NCBI RefSeq assembly: GCF_019734885.1
Contig: NZ_JAAXCM010000020.1
Coordinates: 357,557 to 421,556, forward strand
Length of the DNA: 64,000 bases
Direction of reading: 5' to 3'
Source: Pseudocoprococcus catus
GTDB taxonomy: Bacteria; Bacillota; Clostridia; Lachnospirales; Lachnospiraceae
Positions 33,319 to 41,480 of the stretch are shown here, one piece after another (position 1 is the stretch's first letter; the number at the start of each line of letters is the position of its first letter). A program made the position numbers and the translations under genes. The notes under the pieces are model-generated. The model did no database searches. It saw only the letters and a list, made by a program, of their open reading frames with translations, and was not told where the DNA came from.

Positions 33319-34098
33319 ATGCAGCCGTACTATGCCATAAAGTTAAAATGCTTTATCCTGCGTCTGATGATGGGGTGTTCCCTTTTGCTTATTTCTATAG
33401 GGATTACCGTATCCATTGTACAGGAGATAATGGAAAGTTATGATATCAACAGCAAACTGGCGTATATATTGGGGCTGGTAATTTGTGCATTGATGGTCTT
33501 ACTGGGTGTCTGGCTGATTTATCAGGCATTTCATTTTGAAAGGTTTGTTTTTGGCAAAAGCAAATCAGGCTATGTGCTGCTGAAGAAAGATATGCAGAAT
33601 GAATCTGTTGTCAGTGCTGGTGATCTGATCGTGACAGACCAGTTTTTGCTGCTTTTTTCATTGCATTTATTGAATATGTGCAAAGTGATCCGTCTGGATA
33701 ACATTATTGCCTGTTTTGAGGATCCTGTTTATGGAACGGTTGCAAAGCCTTCAGAATACACTTTATTTATTTATGACAGGGATTTCAAATGTCATACAAT
33801 TGTTCTGGATGCAAAGCAGTCGGAAGCAGGGCATCTTGCCAAGCTGAAGATCAGTCAGACACATCCGTGGATTTATGCTGTCAGCAGAGATACATTTCTT
33901 GACAGGACGATGACCAAGAATGGCAGGCGTAATTTCTTAAATGAGATAGAGAAGAGAAAGTACAAGATGTCTTCTCATGTCAATGTGGAAGCTGAAGCAG
34001 AGACGGAGATTGACCAGATGGTCAGCGATACCAGAAAGAAACTGGATTTTCATTCCATCCTTGGAAAAACCGATAAAAACCAACAGAAGAAAAAATAA
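33319..34098 (+). CDS. Membrane protein of unknown function
   Basis: The 259-residue protein has two predicted transmembrane helices (about residues 9-33 and 45-67) near the N terminus, and a soluble part with a possible PH-like or beta-rich fold (AGDLIVTDQFLLLFSLHLLNM, YTLFIYDRDFKCHTIVLDAK). The C terminus is basic and polar. I recognise no family. AAGGAGG (33306-33312) supports ATG 33319; the frame upstream of this overlaps the rpsA terminator. It is the last + strand gene before a convergent spacer rich in palindromes. Confidence 0.7.
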   Translation: MQPYYAIKLKCFILRLMMGCSLLLISIGITVSIVQEIMESYDINSKLAYILGLVICALMVLLGVWLIYQAFHFERFVFGKSKSGYVLLKKDMQNESVVSAGDLIVTDQFLLLFSLHLLNMCKVIRLDNIIACFEDPVYGTVAKPSEYTLFIYDRDFKCHTIVLDAKQSEAGHLAKLKISQTHPWIYAVSRDTFLDRTMTKNGRRNFLNEIEKRKYKMSSHVNVEAEAETEIDQMVSDTRKKLDFHSILGKTDKNQQKKK

Positions 34099-34099
34099 A

Positions 34100-34285
34100 A
34101 TGAGTATGTGGAAGAATGAGGTCATTTTTCCACATACTCATTTCATTTACGCGAGCAACAAGCCAAAGTACGTGCCTGCACAAGACCTTGGCGTTGCTAA
34201 GCGCCAGTGGCGCTTGTTTAGCAACGACCGAAACGGAGTGTAGAGGCCGCGATAACCTGAGAAACTCGCGGAGCGTGTTTCTCAT
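34100..34285. repeat. Palindrome-rich spacer between convergent genes
   Basis: Three separate inverted repeats lie in 186 bases. ATGAGTATGTGGAA (34100-34113) pairs perfectly with its complement at 34128-34141. CGTTGCTAA with an inner GCGCC/GGCGC core spans about 34191-34226. GAGAAAC (34260-34266) pairs with GTTTCTC (34277-34283). None has a long T run. The first palindrome is probably a bidirectional terminator. The middle part (34150-34260) is richer in G+C than the genes and may be a dispersed repeat or a structured RNA. Confidence 0.6.
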
Positions 34286-34314
34286 AGTTTGTAAAATCTG
34301 CAAGATCGGAGATT

Positions 34315-35397
34315 TTAATGGATCAGAGACTTTTTGATCAGGATGCTTAAATAATGTTTTAAATCATCAGGATGCTCTTCAAAACGATTGGTATCATATG
34401 CAATAAAAAAATGTGTACTGTCATAAGATTCTCTGAAACAAGGCTGCAGAGAAGTATCCGCGGCCGGAAGGAAAACACCGTTCTGGCGAACATAACAGGT
34501 GGCGGCGGTGGCCTTCTGTCGGTAAGCTTTGTCAACATAGCAGGCAATGGATCGGTGAACAGCCTGATCTTCTTTTGGAAGATAGTAGTAATCTTTGGCG
34601 GGACCCGGAAGAAAATACTTTAATTCACCCTGAAACATGGGGATGCGAAGCAGTGCGGAGGCTTTAGTTAGCGAAAGAAAGAAATATACACCAGAAGCTT
34701 GAATCGGAACCGGAACCGCTGTTTTTAAAGATAAAGTGAAAGAGCAGAAGCGGCCATCTGTTTCACAATGCTCTATGGCATCAAATTCACCTCTGAAAAA
34801 CTGTGCATAAGCTATCAGGGAATAAAGGGAGAGCAGTCCGATCATATCCGCATCGTGATGGCTGATAAGCTGTGTCTGCAGTTTGTTGTCGCCGGAAAGT
34901 TCCCATGCGGTGTAGCATTTAATCAGCTCCTTTGGTGCAGTGTGCTCTGAACGATGATAATGAACAAAATGCTCGGCTGTTTCTTTTTTGATATCTGCAA
35001 AGGACAGCAGATGTTTGTAGGGTGAAAGGCTTTTCTGGATATCCAGCTGGCGGATGTTCTCAAAAAGACGATGCTCTGTGTCTGAAAAGAAATCTGAATC
35101 GCTGTAGTTTCTCCAGCGTTCTTCCAGAAAACGGTATGTAAAACTATGGCCGCCATAGGTTAGAACCTGATGGTAACCGGTCAGAATCTGTTGGAAAACT
35201 TCCATCAATTTGCGTTCATCCATGCGTTTCTCTGCAAGAAGGCAGCGAAAATGCCAGCCATTGTTCTCCATCCATCCCAGGCCGATCATAAAAACAAAGG
35301 CATTGCGAGGGGAAAGACCGGTCGTTTCGATGTTCAGGAGAAGAGTGCTGTCGCCGATCTGTATATCTGATGAATAAAAAGTATCAAAAGTAAGCAT
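34315..35397 (-). CDS. YprB-like ribonuclease H-fold protein with a degenerate DEDDh site
   Basis: The 360-residue protein fits the YprB/RNase H-like exonuclease family in its first 190 residues. The motif I DxE appears as NIE (residues 22-24, LLLNIETTGLSP). The motif II segment, usually NG.SFD, appears as YGGHSFTYRF (81-90) with Thr87 at the Asp position. Motif III is kept as HHDADMIGLL (181-190, Asp184). Two of the four acidic residues are therefore missing, which argues against normal nuclease activity. I start at ATG 35397 behind AGGAGG; the longer frame to 35514 overlaps the ruvA promoter. It is divergent from ruvA. Confidence 0.8.
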   Translation of the reverse strand: MLTFDTFYSSDIQIGDSTLLLNIETTGLSPRNAFVFMIGLGWMENNGWHFRCLLAEKRMDERKLMEVFQQILTGYHQVLTYGGHSFTYRFLEERWRNYSDSDFFSDTEHRLFENIRQLDIQKSLSPYKHLLSFADIKKETAEHFVHYHRSEHTAPKELIKCYTAWELSGDNKLQTQLISHHDADMIGLLSLYSLIAYAQFFRGEFDAIEHCETDGRFCSFTLSLKTAVPVPIQASGVYFFLSLTKASALLRIPMFQGELKYFLPGPAKDYYYLPKEDQAVHRSIACYVDKAYRQKATAATCYVRQNGVFLPAADTSLQPCFRESYDSTHFFIAYDTNRFEEHPDDLKHYLSILIKKSLIH

Positions 35398-35453
35398 AAG
35401 AGGACCTCCTGTCCGTATCTTATCACAAAATCGAACATTTGAACAGTCTCTAC

Positions 35454-35482
35454 TGGACTGAACAGCTGTTTTGTGGTATGAT
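35454..35482 (+). promoter_or_regulatory. Promoter of ruvAB
   Basis: TGGACT (35454-35459) and TATGAT (35477-35482) are spaced by 17 bases, with TG in the extended -10 position. The ruvA GTG lies 22 bases downstream. Confidence 0.55.
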
Positions 35483-35504
35483 GATTTCCGAAGGAGTGAA
35501 AGTC

Positions 35505-36122
35505 GTGATAGCATTTATTCAGGGAGAATTATGTGAAGTCGGACAAGATACGATTATTGTTGCCTGTCAGGGCATTGGATATGAAATTCAGGTGCCGGTA
35601 TCTGTGGCGCAGTCGCTGCCGGATCCGGGCAGCAGAGTTAAAATATATACTTATACTTATGTAAGAGAAGATGCCTTGGGATTATTTGGTTTTCTGACCA
35701 GGGATGACCTGACTGTTTTTAAATTGCTGATTACAGTGAATGGTGTGGGGCCTAAAGCTGCATTGGCCATTTTATCCTCTATGACGGCGGATGAGCTGCG
35801 GTTTGCAATTCTGGCTGAAGATGCCAAGGCTATTTCCAAAGCGCCGGGTATCGGTCCGAAGACAGCTAAGCGTATGATTATTGAATTAAAGGATAAGCTG
35901 GATCTTGAGTCAATGATTGACAATCATGGAGATTCGTCGACATATGCCGCAGGAAACGCTGAGGCAGCAGCTTCAGTTCGGGATGAAGTTATTATGGCGC
36001 TGACAGCGCTTGGTTACAGCAATACGGAGGCAGTACGTGCGGTACGTGCTGTTTCAGGAGCAGACGAGATGGACAGCGAGACTTTATTGAAGCAGGCGCT
36101 GAAGAAGATTATGGTATTTTAG
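35505..36122 (+). CDS. ruvA: Holliday junction branch migration protein RuvA
   Basis: RuvA binds Holliday junctions and loads the RuvB motor. The 205-residue protein has the N-terminal OB domain (IAFIQGELCEVGQDTIIVACQGIGYEIQVP), two helix-hairpin-helix motifs (VNGVGPKAALAILS and APGIGPKTAKRMIIEL) and the C-terminal RuvB-binding domain (DEVIMALTALGYSNTEAVRAVR). The start is GTG 35505, eight bases behind AAGGAG; the frame continues upstream through the promoter. ruvB follows after ten bases. Confidence 0.95.
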   Translation: MIAFIQGELCEVGQDTIIVACQGIGYEIQVPVSVAQSLPDPGSRVKIYTYTYVREDALGLFGFLTRDDLTVFKLLITVNGVGPKAALAILSSMTADELRFAILAEDAKAISKAPGIGPKTAKRMIIELKDKLDLESMIDNHGDSSTYAAGNAEAAASVRDEVIMALTALGYSNTEAVRAVRAVSGADEMDSETLLKQALKKIMVF

Positions 36123-36132
36123 GTGACGGACA

Positions 36133-37134
36133 ATGGCAAAACGAATTATTACAACTGAGTTTGCAGAGGAAGATATAAAGATTGAGAATCACCTGCGGCC
36201 TCAGCTTCTGAAAGATTACATCGGACAGCAGAAAGTGAAAGATACTCTTTCTATTTATATTGAAGCAGCCAGACAGAGGGAAGAACCTTTAGATCATGTC
36301 CTTTTTTATGGACCGCCGGGACTGGGCAAGACGACCTTGGCTGGAATTATTGCCAATGAGATGGGTGTGAAGATGAAGGTGACGTCTGGTCCGGCTATCG
36401 AGAAGCCGGGAGAAATTGCGGCCATATTGAACAATCTGTCAGAAGGGGATGTTCTTTTTATTGATGAAATCCATCGGCTGAACAGACAGGTAGAAGAAGT
36501 CCTTTATCCGGCGATGGAGGATTTTGCCATCGATATTGTGATCGGAAAGGGTGCTGCAGCCAGATCTATTCGATTGGATCTCCCGAAATTCACACTGGTG
36601 GGTGCGACGACGAGAGCCGGCCTTTTGACAGCACCGTTGAGAGATCGTTTTGGTGTTGTCAGCCGACTGGAGTTTTATTCAACAAGGGATCTGATGACAA
36701 TTATCAGAAGATCCGCGGATGTTCTGCATGTGAAGATTGATGAACGGGGAGCAGAAGAACTTGCCAGACGGTCAAGGGGGACACCGCGTCTTGCCAATCG
36801 TTTGCTGAAGCGAGTGAGGGATTATGCACAGGTTTGTCATGACGGTGTGATCACTTTGCAGGTTGCCAATGAAGCACTGGATCTTCTGGATGTAGATAAG
36901 TATGGATTGGATCAGTCAGATAGGAATATTCTCTTTACCATGATGGAGAAATTCGGCGGCGGGCCTGTGGGACTTGATACACTGGCAGCGGCGCTGGGAG
37001 AGGATTCAGGGACATTGGAGGATGTCTATGAGCCTTATTTGATCAAGAACGGCTTTATACAGCGGACGCCACGGGGAAGAGTTGTCACAGAACTCGCCAG
37101 AGTCCATTGCGGTATTCCAAAAGAGCAGCTTTAA
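36133..37134 (+). CDS. ruvB: Holliday junction branch migration ATPase RuvB
   Basis: RuvB is the hexameric AAA+ motor that drives branch migration with RuvA. The 333-residue protein shows [11 protein letters not shown] (24-34), Walker [10 protein letters not shown] (56-64), Walker [10 protein letters not shown], the sensor I ATTRAG and the arginine-finger [12 protein letters not shown], plus the winged-helix C terminus with TPRGR. It follows ruvA closely in one operon. Confidence 0.97.
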   Translation: MAKRIITTEFAEEDIKIENHLRPQLLKDYIGQQKVKDTLSIYIEAARQREEPLDHVLFYGPPGLGKTTLAGIIANEMGVKMKVTSGPAIEKPGEIAAILNNLSEGDVLFIDEIHRLNRQVEEVLYPAMEDFAIDIVIGKGAAARSIRLDLPKFTLVGATTRAGLLTAPLRDRFGVVSRLEFYSTRDLMTIIRRSADVLHVKIDERGAEELARRSRGTPRLANRLLKRVRDYAQVCHDGVITLQVANEALDLLDVDKYGLDQSDRNILFTMMEKFGGGPVGLDTLAAALGEDSGTLEDVYEPYLIKNGFIQRTPRGRVVTELARVHCGIPKEQL

Positions 37135-37145
37135 GGAATTAAGAC

Positions 37146-37173
37146 TTGTAATTCCGGATAATTCGTTTATAAT
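37146..37173 (+). promoter_or_regulatory. Promoter of zapA
   Basis: TTGTAA (37146-37151) and a perfect TATAAT (37168-37173) are spaced by 16 bases; the zapA ATG is 75 bases downstream. Confidence 0.65.
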
Positions 37174-37248
37174 ATATGGAAGATGTCTCAAACTTTTGAC
37201 CAGATGAGGCAGATGTTTGTAGTAACTGAAGATGAAGGAGGATATGGA

Positions 37249-37656
37249 ATGGCATCAAAGACAGATGTTCAGGTTTTGCTTGGCGGCAAGGTTTATACGC
37301 TGAGCGGCTATGAGAGTGAGGAATATCTTCAGAAGATTGCATTATATATCAACAACAAGATGTCAGAGCTTAATGAGCTGCCGGGATATAAGCGTATGGG
37401 CAGTGATATGCAGAAAACTTTGCTTGAGCTTAATATGGCAGATGATTATTATAAAGCAAGAAAAAGGATCGGCGAATTGGAAACGGATCTGGAAGATAAG
37501 GATAAAGCTGAGTATGATTTAAAGCATGAGCTGATCGCCGCTCAGATTCAGCTGGATGAATCATCCAGAAAGGTCGATCAGCTGAAGGATGAAATCAATG
37601 AGCTTCAGAAACAGATTGTAAAGCTTGAGGCAAAGGCAGATCAGCAGAAGGACTAA
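37249..37656 (+). CDS. zapA: Cell division protein ZapA
   Basis: ZapA binds and crosslinks FtsZ filaments at midcell. The 135-residue protein has the N-terminal ZapA domain (DVQVLLGGKVYTLSGYES, then YLQKIALYINNKM) and a long C-terminal coiled coil (about residues 70-130) with regular heptads, longer than in enteric ZapA. AAGGAGG lies seven bases before ATG 37249; an upstream frame to 37183 is rejected. A GAGGGG/CCCCTC pair around 37680-37734 may act as a weak terminator before the next gene. Confidence 0.92.
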   Translation: MASKTDVQVLLGGKVYTLSGYESEEYLQKIALYINNKMSELNELPGYKRMGSDMQKTLLELNMADDYYKARKRIGELETDLEDKDKAEYDLKHELIAAQIQLDESSRKVDQLKDEINELQKQIVKLEAKADQQKD

Positions 37657-37753
37657 AGAGACTTTTGTGAATAATACGAGGGGTTGCTGTACGGATTCAT
37701 AGTGATAAGTTGCGGCTTCCCCTCATTTGTTCTTTGCAGGACAGGAGACAGAA

Positions 37754-40105
37754 ATGAGACAAATAGAGGTATTGGCACCGGCAGGTTCTTTTGAGACGAT
37801 GAAAGCAGCCTACAAGGCGGGAGCAGATGCAGTTTATATGGGAGGTCCGATGTTTGGGGCACGGGCTTATGCGGACAATGCAGATATGGAACAGATGCTT
37901 TCTGCCATTGATTATGCCCATCTGCATGGCAGAAAGCTGTATATGACGGTGAATACACTTTTGAAAAACATAGAAATAGAGGGACAGCTGACGGAGTATA
38001 TCAGGCCATTTTATGAGCAGGGACTGGATGCGGTGATCGTGCAGGATCTGGGCGTGATGACGCTGATCCATACCCTTTTCCCGGATATGGCGATTCATGC
38101 CAGTACCCAGATGACGGTGTGCGGGACACAATACGGTGAATGGCTGAGAGATCATGGCGCTTCACGGATTGTAACGCCCCGTGAACTTGATCTGTCGGAG
38201 ATTGCAAATATGAAACGACGGACAGGCGTTGAGATTGAGACATTTGTACATGGTGCCCTTTGCTATTGTTATTCCGGACAGTGTCTGATGAGCAGTATGA
38301 TCGGGGGTAGAAGCGGCAATCGCGGAAGATGTGCACAGCCATGCCGTCTTCCCTGGACGTTTCAGGCAGACCACAAGAGCAGCAGCGGTTATCTGCTGAG
38401 CCCGAAGGATCTGTGCAGTCTGAGCCTGCTGCCGGATCTGATTGATGCAGGGGTGGATTCCCTGAAGATCGAAGGCCGTATGAAGAAGCCTGAATATGCA
38501 GCTCTTACAGCCTATCTGTACCGAAAGTATACGGATATGTATCTGACGGGCGGACGTGAGAATTATCATGTGGATAAGGAAGATATTCATCAGCTGATGG
38601 ATCTGTACAACAGAGGCGGATTTACGGACGGATATTTTAACCGTCACAATGGTGGGGGGATGATGTCTGTTCATCGCCCAAATCATTCAGGGGTTTATAT
38701 CGGACAGGGCAGCATGGGCCGCAAAGATGAGATCATTATTCAGGCAGAAGAAGCTCTTGGTACAGGCGATGTTCTGGAATTGCCGGATGGGCAGTCAGTA
38801 AAGATTGACAGAAACGTGGCTGTCGGCGGGCGCCTGAAGCTTCAATATGCGGGAAAGCCCTTTAAGCAGCCATGCCGTATTATGAGAACCCGCAATGAAT
38901 CTCTGATCCGGTCTGTTACGGAACAATATGTCAAAAACAGTGACTTGAAAGAGAAGCTTTATGGTTATATAAGTATTTCGAAAGATTTACCTGCTAGAAT
39001 AGATCTGTATCATGAGGATGACCATGCAGCAGCGGAAGGAGCGATTGTTCAGGCGGCAGAGAAAAGACCCCTTGAAAAAGAAGAGATCTGCAAGCGTCTG
39101 ATGAAAACCGGAGGAACGGCCTTTGAATTTGAAAATCTGGAAATTTCTCTGGATGAAGGGTGCTATATGACAGTGCAGGAATTAAACCAGCTTCGGAGAA
39201 AAGCACTTGAGGAGATGGAACAGGTCATGCTTAAGCCTTATCGGCGCATATGGCAGCCATCGCCTGATACAAGCGTGCATATTGACAAGAAGACGGAATC
39301 CGGGTTTGAAGTCAGTGTTCTGGTTTCTTCTAAGGAGCAGGCCAAGGTTGCTGTAGAATTTGAAGAGATCAGCAGAATTTACTTTAATTATGAAGGCAAT
39401 AAAGAGCTGGTTCTTGAAATCTCTGAGTTGGTTCACCGGGCAGGCAAATTGTTTTATCTGGCGATGCCGTATATTCTCAGAAAGGATACGGATGCCCTGT
39501 GTCTGGCACAGAAACAGATTCTTTGCCGCAATGTGACGGACGGATTTCTTATAAGGAATATGGAGACATTGCTGATGCTTCGAAGAGAAGGATTTGACCA
39601 GCCTTGCATATCGGATTATAATATGTATTGCATGAATGACAGAGCCAGTCAGGTTTATACACAGATGGTGGATCAGATAACATTGCCTGCAGAACTGAAC
39701 AGGAAGGAATTGGCCGGTCTTTTGGCTTCGGGAAATGGTGAGATGATTGTGTATGGTTATCAGCCACTTATGGTATCTGCACAATGTCTTTTAAAGACCA
39801 CCGGGAAATGTACCGAAAAGCCGGGATATTATGAACTGGAAGATCGTAAGCACAAGAAATTCCAGGTACACAATGTATGTGCATTTTGTTATAATCTGAT
39901 ATATAACTCTGTTCCATTATATTTAATGGATGTTGTAAGTGAAGTCATGCAGATCGGTGCGGCAGGAATGCGTCTTCAATTTACCGGTGAGACGGCAGAA
40001 ACAGTCAGAAGAATGATCAGTGACGGTGTCCGTGCAGCCAAGGGTGAACACGTAACTGCGGCCGGTGATTTTACAAAAGGACATTATAAAAGAGGAGTAG
40101 AATAG
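37754..40105 (+). CDS. U32 family peptidase with DUF3656 domain
   Basis: The 783-residue protein has the U32 peptidase domain in its first 300 residues (VLAPAGSFETMKAAYKAGADAVYMGG, IHASTQMTVCGTQ, ELDLSEI, ETFVHGALCYCYSGQCLMSS, GNRGRCAQPCRLPW, LKIEGRMKKPEY). The rest matches the larger COG0826 proteins with a DUF3656 region. Some U32 members act with hydroxylation of 23S rRNA (RlhA) or on collagen; the role here is not defined. The Cys cluster in the CYCYSGQC...RCAQPC segment probably binds an Fe-S cluster. ATG 37754 follows AGGAGA. Confidence 0.9.
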   Translation: MRQIEVLAPAGSFETMKAAYKAGADAVYMGGPMFGARAYADNADMEQMLSAIDYAHLHGRKLYMTVNTLLKNIEIEGQLTEYIRPFYEQGLDAVIVQDLGVMTLIHTLFPDMAIHASTQMTVCGTQYGEWLRDHGASRIVTPRELDLSEIANMKRRTGVEIETFVHGALCYCYSGQCLMSSMIGGRSGNRGRCAQPCRLPWTFQADHKSSSGYLLSPKDLCSLSLLPDLIDAGVDSLKIEGRMKKPEYAALTAYLYRKYTDMYLTGGRENYHVDKEDIHQLMDLYNRGGFTDGYFNRHNGGGMMSVHRPNHSGVYIGQGSMGRKDEIIIQAEEALGTGDVLELPDGQSVKIDRNVAVGGRLKLQYAGKPFKQPCRIMRTRNESLIRSVTEQYVKNSDLKEKLYGYISISKDLPARIDLYHEDDHAAAEGAIVQAAEKRPLEKEEICKRLMKTGGTAFEFENLEISLDEGCYMTVQELNQLRRKALEEMEQVMLKPYRRIWQPSPDTSVHIDKKTESGFEVSVLVSSKEQAKVAVEFEEISRIYFNYEGNKELVLEISELVHRAGKLFYLAMPYILRKDTDALCLAQKQILCRNVTDGFLIRNMETLLMLRREGFDQPCISDYNMYCMNDRASQVYTQMVDQITLPAELNRKELAGLLASGNGEMIVYGYQPLMVSAQCLLKTTGKCTEKPGYYELEDRKHKKFQVHNVCAFCYNLIYNSVPLYLMDVVSEVMQIGAAGMRLQFTGETAETVRRMISDGVRAAKGEHVTAAGDFTKGHYKRGVE

Positions 40106-40112
40106 GTGAAGA

Positions 40113-41480
40113 ATGGTTAATGTTATTACACAGTTATTTAAGTACATGGTTGCATTGATCATGGCGATTTATACGATTCGCTGTTTTACGGTTTTCAGTG
40201 TCAAAAAAGAAAAGAAAAAGCGCAGAATATACAGGAGTCAGAATTTTTTGATGCTGTTGATCCATTTTATGCTTTATACAATTATTTTTCTGAATGAAAA
40301 ATCCATGTATGTACTTGTCTTTTACGGCGCACAGCTGTGTTTTTTTATTGTTGCATTGTTTATGTACAACAATATTTACAGAAATGCGTCAAGATTACTT
40401 ATCAATAATATGTTTTTTCTGATGATGATCGGATTTGTGATGCTGACAAGGCTGGATATGACGCTGGCAGTGAAGCAGTTTTTAATAGCAGTGGCATCTG
40501 TGGCTTTCAGTCTGGCAGTGCCGGTCATTGTTGAGAAGGTGGGATTTTTGAGCCGCCTTGGGATTGTTTATGGCATTCTCGGCCTTGGTGTTGTCGGTTC
40601 TGTCTTTATTTTTGGTACAAAGGTATACGGTGCGACAAACTGGGTCAGCATTGCAGGCATCGGGTTTCAGCCTTCCGAGCTGGCAAAGATTATTTTTGTA
40701 TTCTTTGTAGCAGCGATGCTGTACAAGAATACCAGTTTAAAACAGATCATCATTACATCCGTCATTGCAGCGGTGCATGTCCTGATGCTGGTGGTTGAGA
40801 AAGACCTTGGTGCAGCGGTTATTTTCTTTGTAACGTATATCGTAATGCTCTATGTGGCATCACGCAGGGTGATGTGGCCGCTTCTGGGTCTTGCAGCAGG
40901 CAGCGGGGCTTCTGTGGTGGCGTACCATCTTTTTGATCATGTCAAACGAAGAGTGATCGCATGGAAGGATCCGTGGGGGAATTATAACGATGCCGGCTAT
41001 CAGATCGCGCAGTCGTTGTTTGCAATCGGAACCGGCGGATGGTTTGGAATGGGCCTCTATCAGGGGATGCCAAAGGATATTCCGGTTCGGGAAAGTGATT
41101 TTATTTTTGCGGTGATTGCTGAAGAATTGGGAGGATTTTTTGCAATCTGTCTGATCCTTGTGTTTATGAGCTGTTTTATTATGTTTATTAATATTTCATT
41201 GCGCCTGACCAATAATTTCTATAAACTTCTGGCCATCGGACTGAGTATTGCTTATGGTTTTCAGCTGTTTTTATGTATTGGCGGCGTGATCAAGTTTATT
41301 CCGCATACAGGTGTTACGCTTCCTCTCATCAGTTACGGCGGTAGCTCTATTCTTTCTACAATTATTGTCTTTGCAGTGATTCAGGGACTCTACCTGTTAA
41401 AACAGAAGGAGGTGAAACAGATTGAAGAAAAACGACGAGAATCAGAACAGCGACAGCGGCTTGACCAGACGCATCTATAA
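40113..41480 (+). CDS. FtsW/RodA/SpoVE-family peptidoglycan glycosyltransferase
   Basis: The 455-residue polytopic membrane protein is a SEDS-family glycosyltransferase that polymerises lipid II. It has about ten helices and the signatures FQPSELAKIIFVFF (about 188-201), WKDPWGNYNDAGYQIAQSLFAIGTGGWFG and the C-terminal GVTLPLISYGGSSILS. The N terminus has an extra pair of helices before the canonical core. It ends 59 bases inside the following PBP gene, so both are translated from overlapping frames and presumably work as a pair. RodA versus FtsW cannot be decided by eye. Confidence 0.93.
   Translation: MVNVITQLFKYMVALIMAIYTIRCFTVFSVKKEKKKRRIYRSQNFLMLLIHFMLYTIIFLNEKSMYVLVFYGAQLCFFIVALFMYNNIYRNASRLLINNMFFLMMIGFVMLTRLDMTLAVKQFLIAVASVAFSLAVPVIVEKVGFLSRLGIVYGILGLGVVGSVFIFGTKVYGATNWVSIAGIGFQPSELAKIIFVFFVAAMLYKNTSLKQIIITSVIAAVHVLMLVVEKDLGAAVIFFVTYIVMLYVASRRVMWPLLGLAAGSGASVVAYHLFDHVKRRVIAWKDPWGNYNDAGYQIAQSLFAIGTGGWFGMGLYQGMPKDIPVRESDFIFAVIAEELGGFFAICLILVFMSCFIMFINISLRLTNNFYKLLAIGLSIAYGFQLFLCIGGVIKFIPHTGVTLPLISYGGSSILSTIIVFAVIQGLYLLKQKEVKQIEEKRRESEQRQRLDQTHL

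Noticed and set aside
34022..34303. Peptides starting MSMWKN on both strands at the convergent spacer
   Set aside because: They arise because the 14-base palindrome contains ATGAGTATGTGG, so both strands read alike; neither frame continues into a sensible protein.
39182..39784. Minus-strand open frame of 200 codons inside the U32 peptidase gene
   Set aside because: No start signals and no recognisable domain; shadow of the + strand gene.
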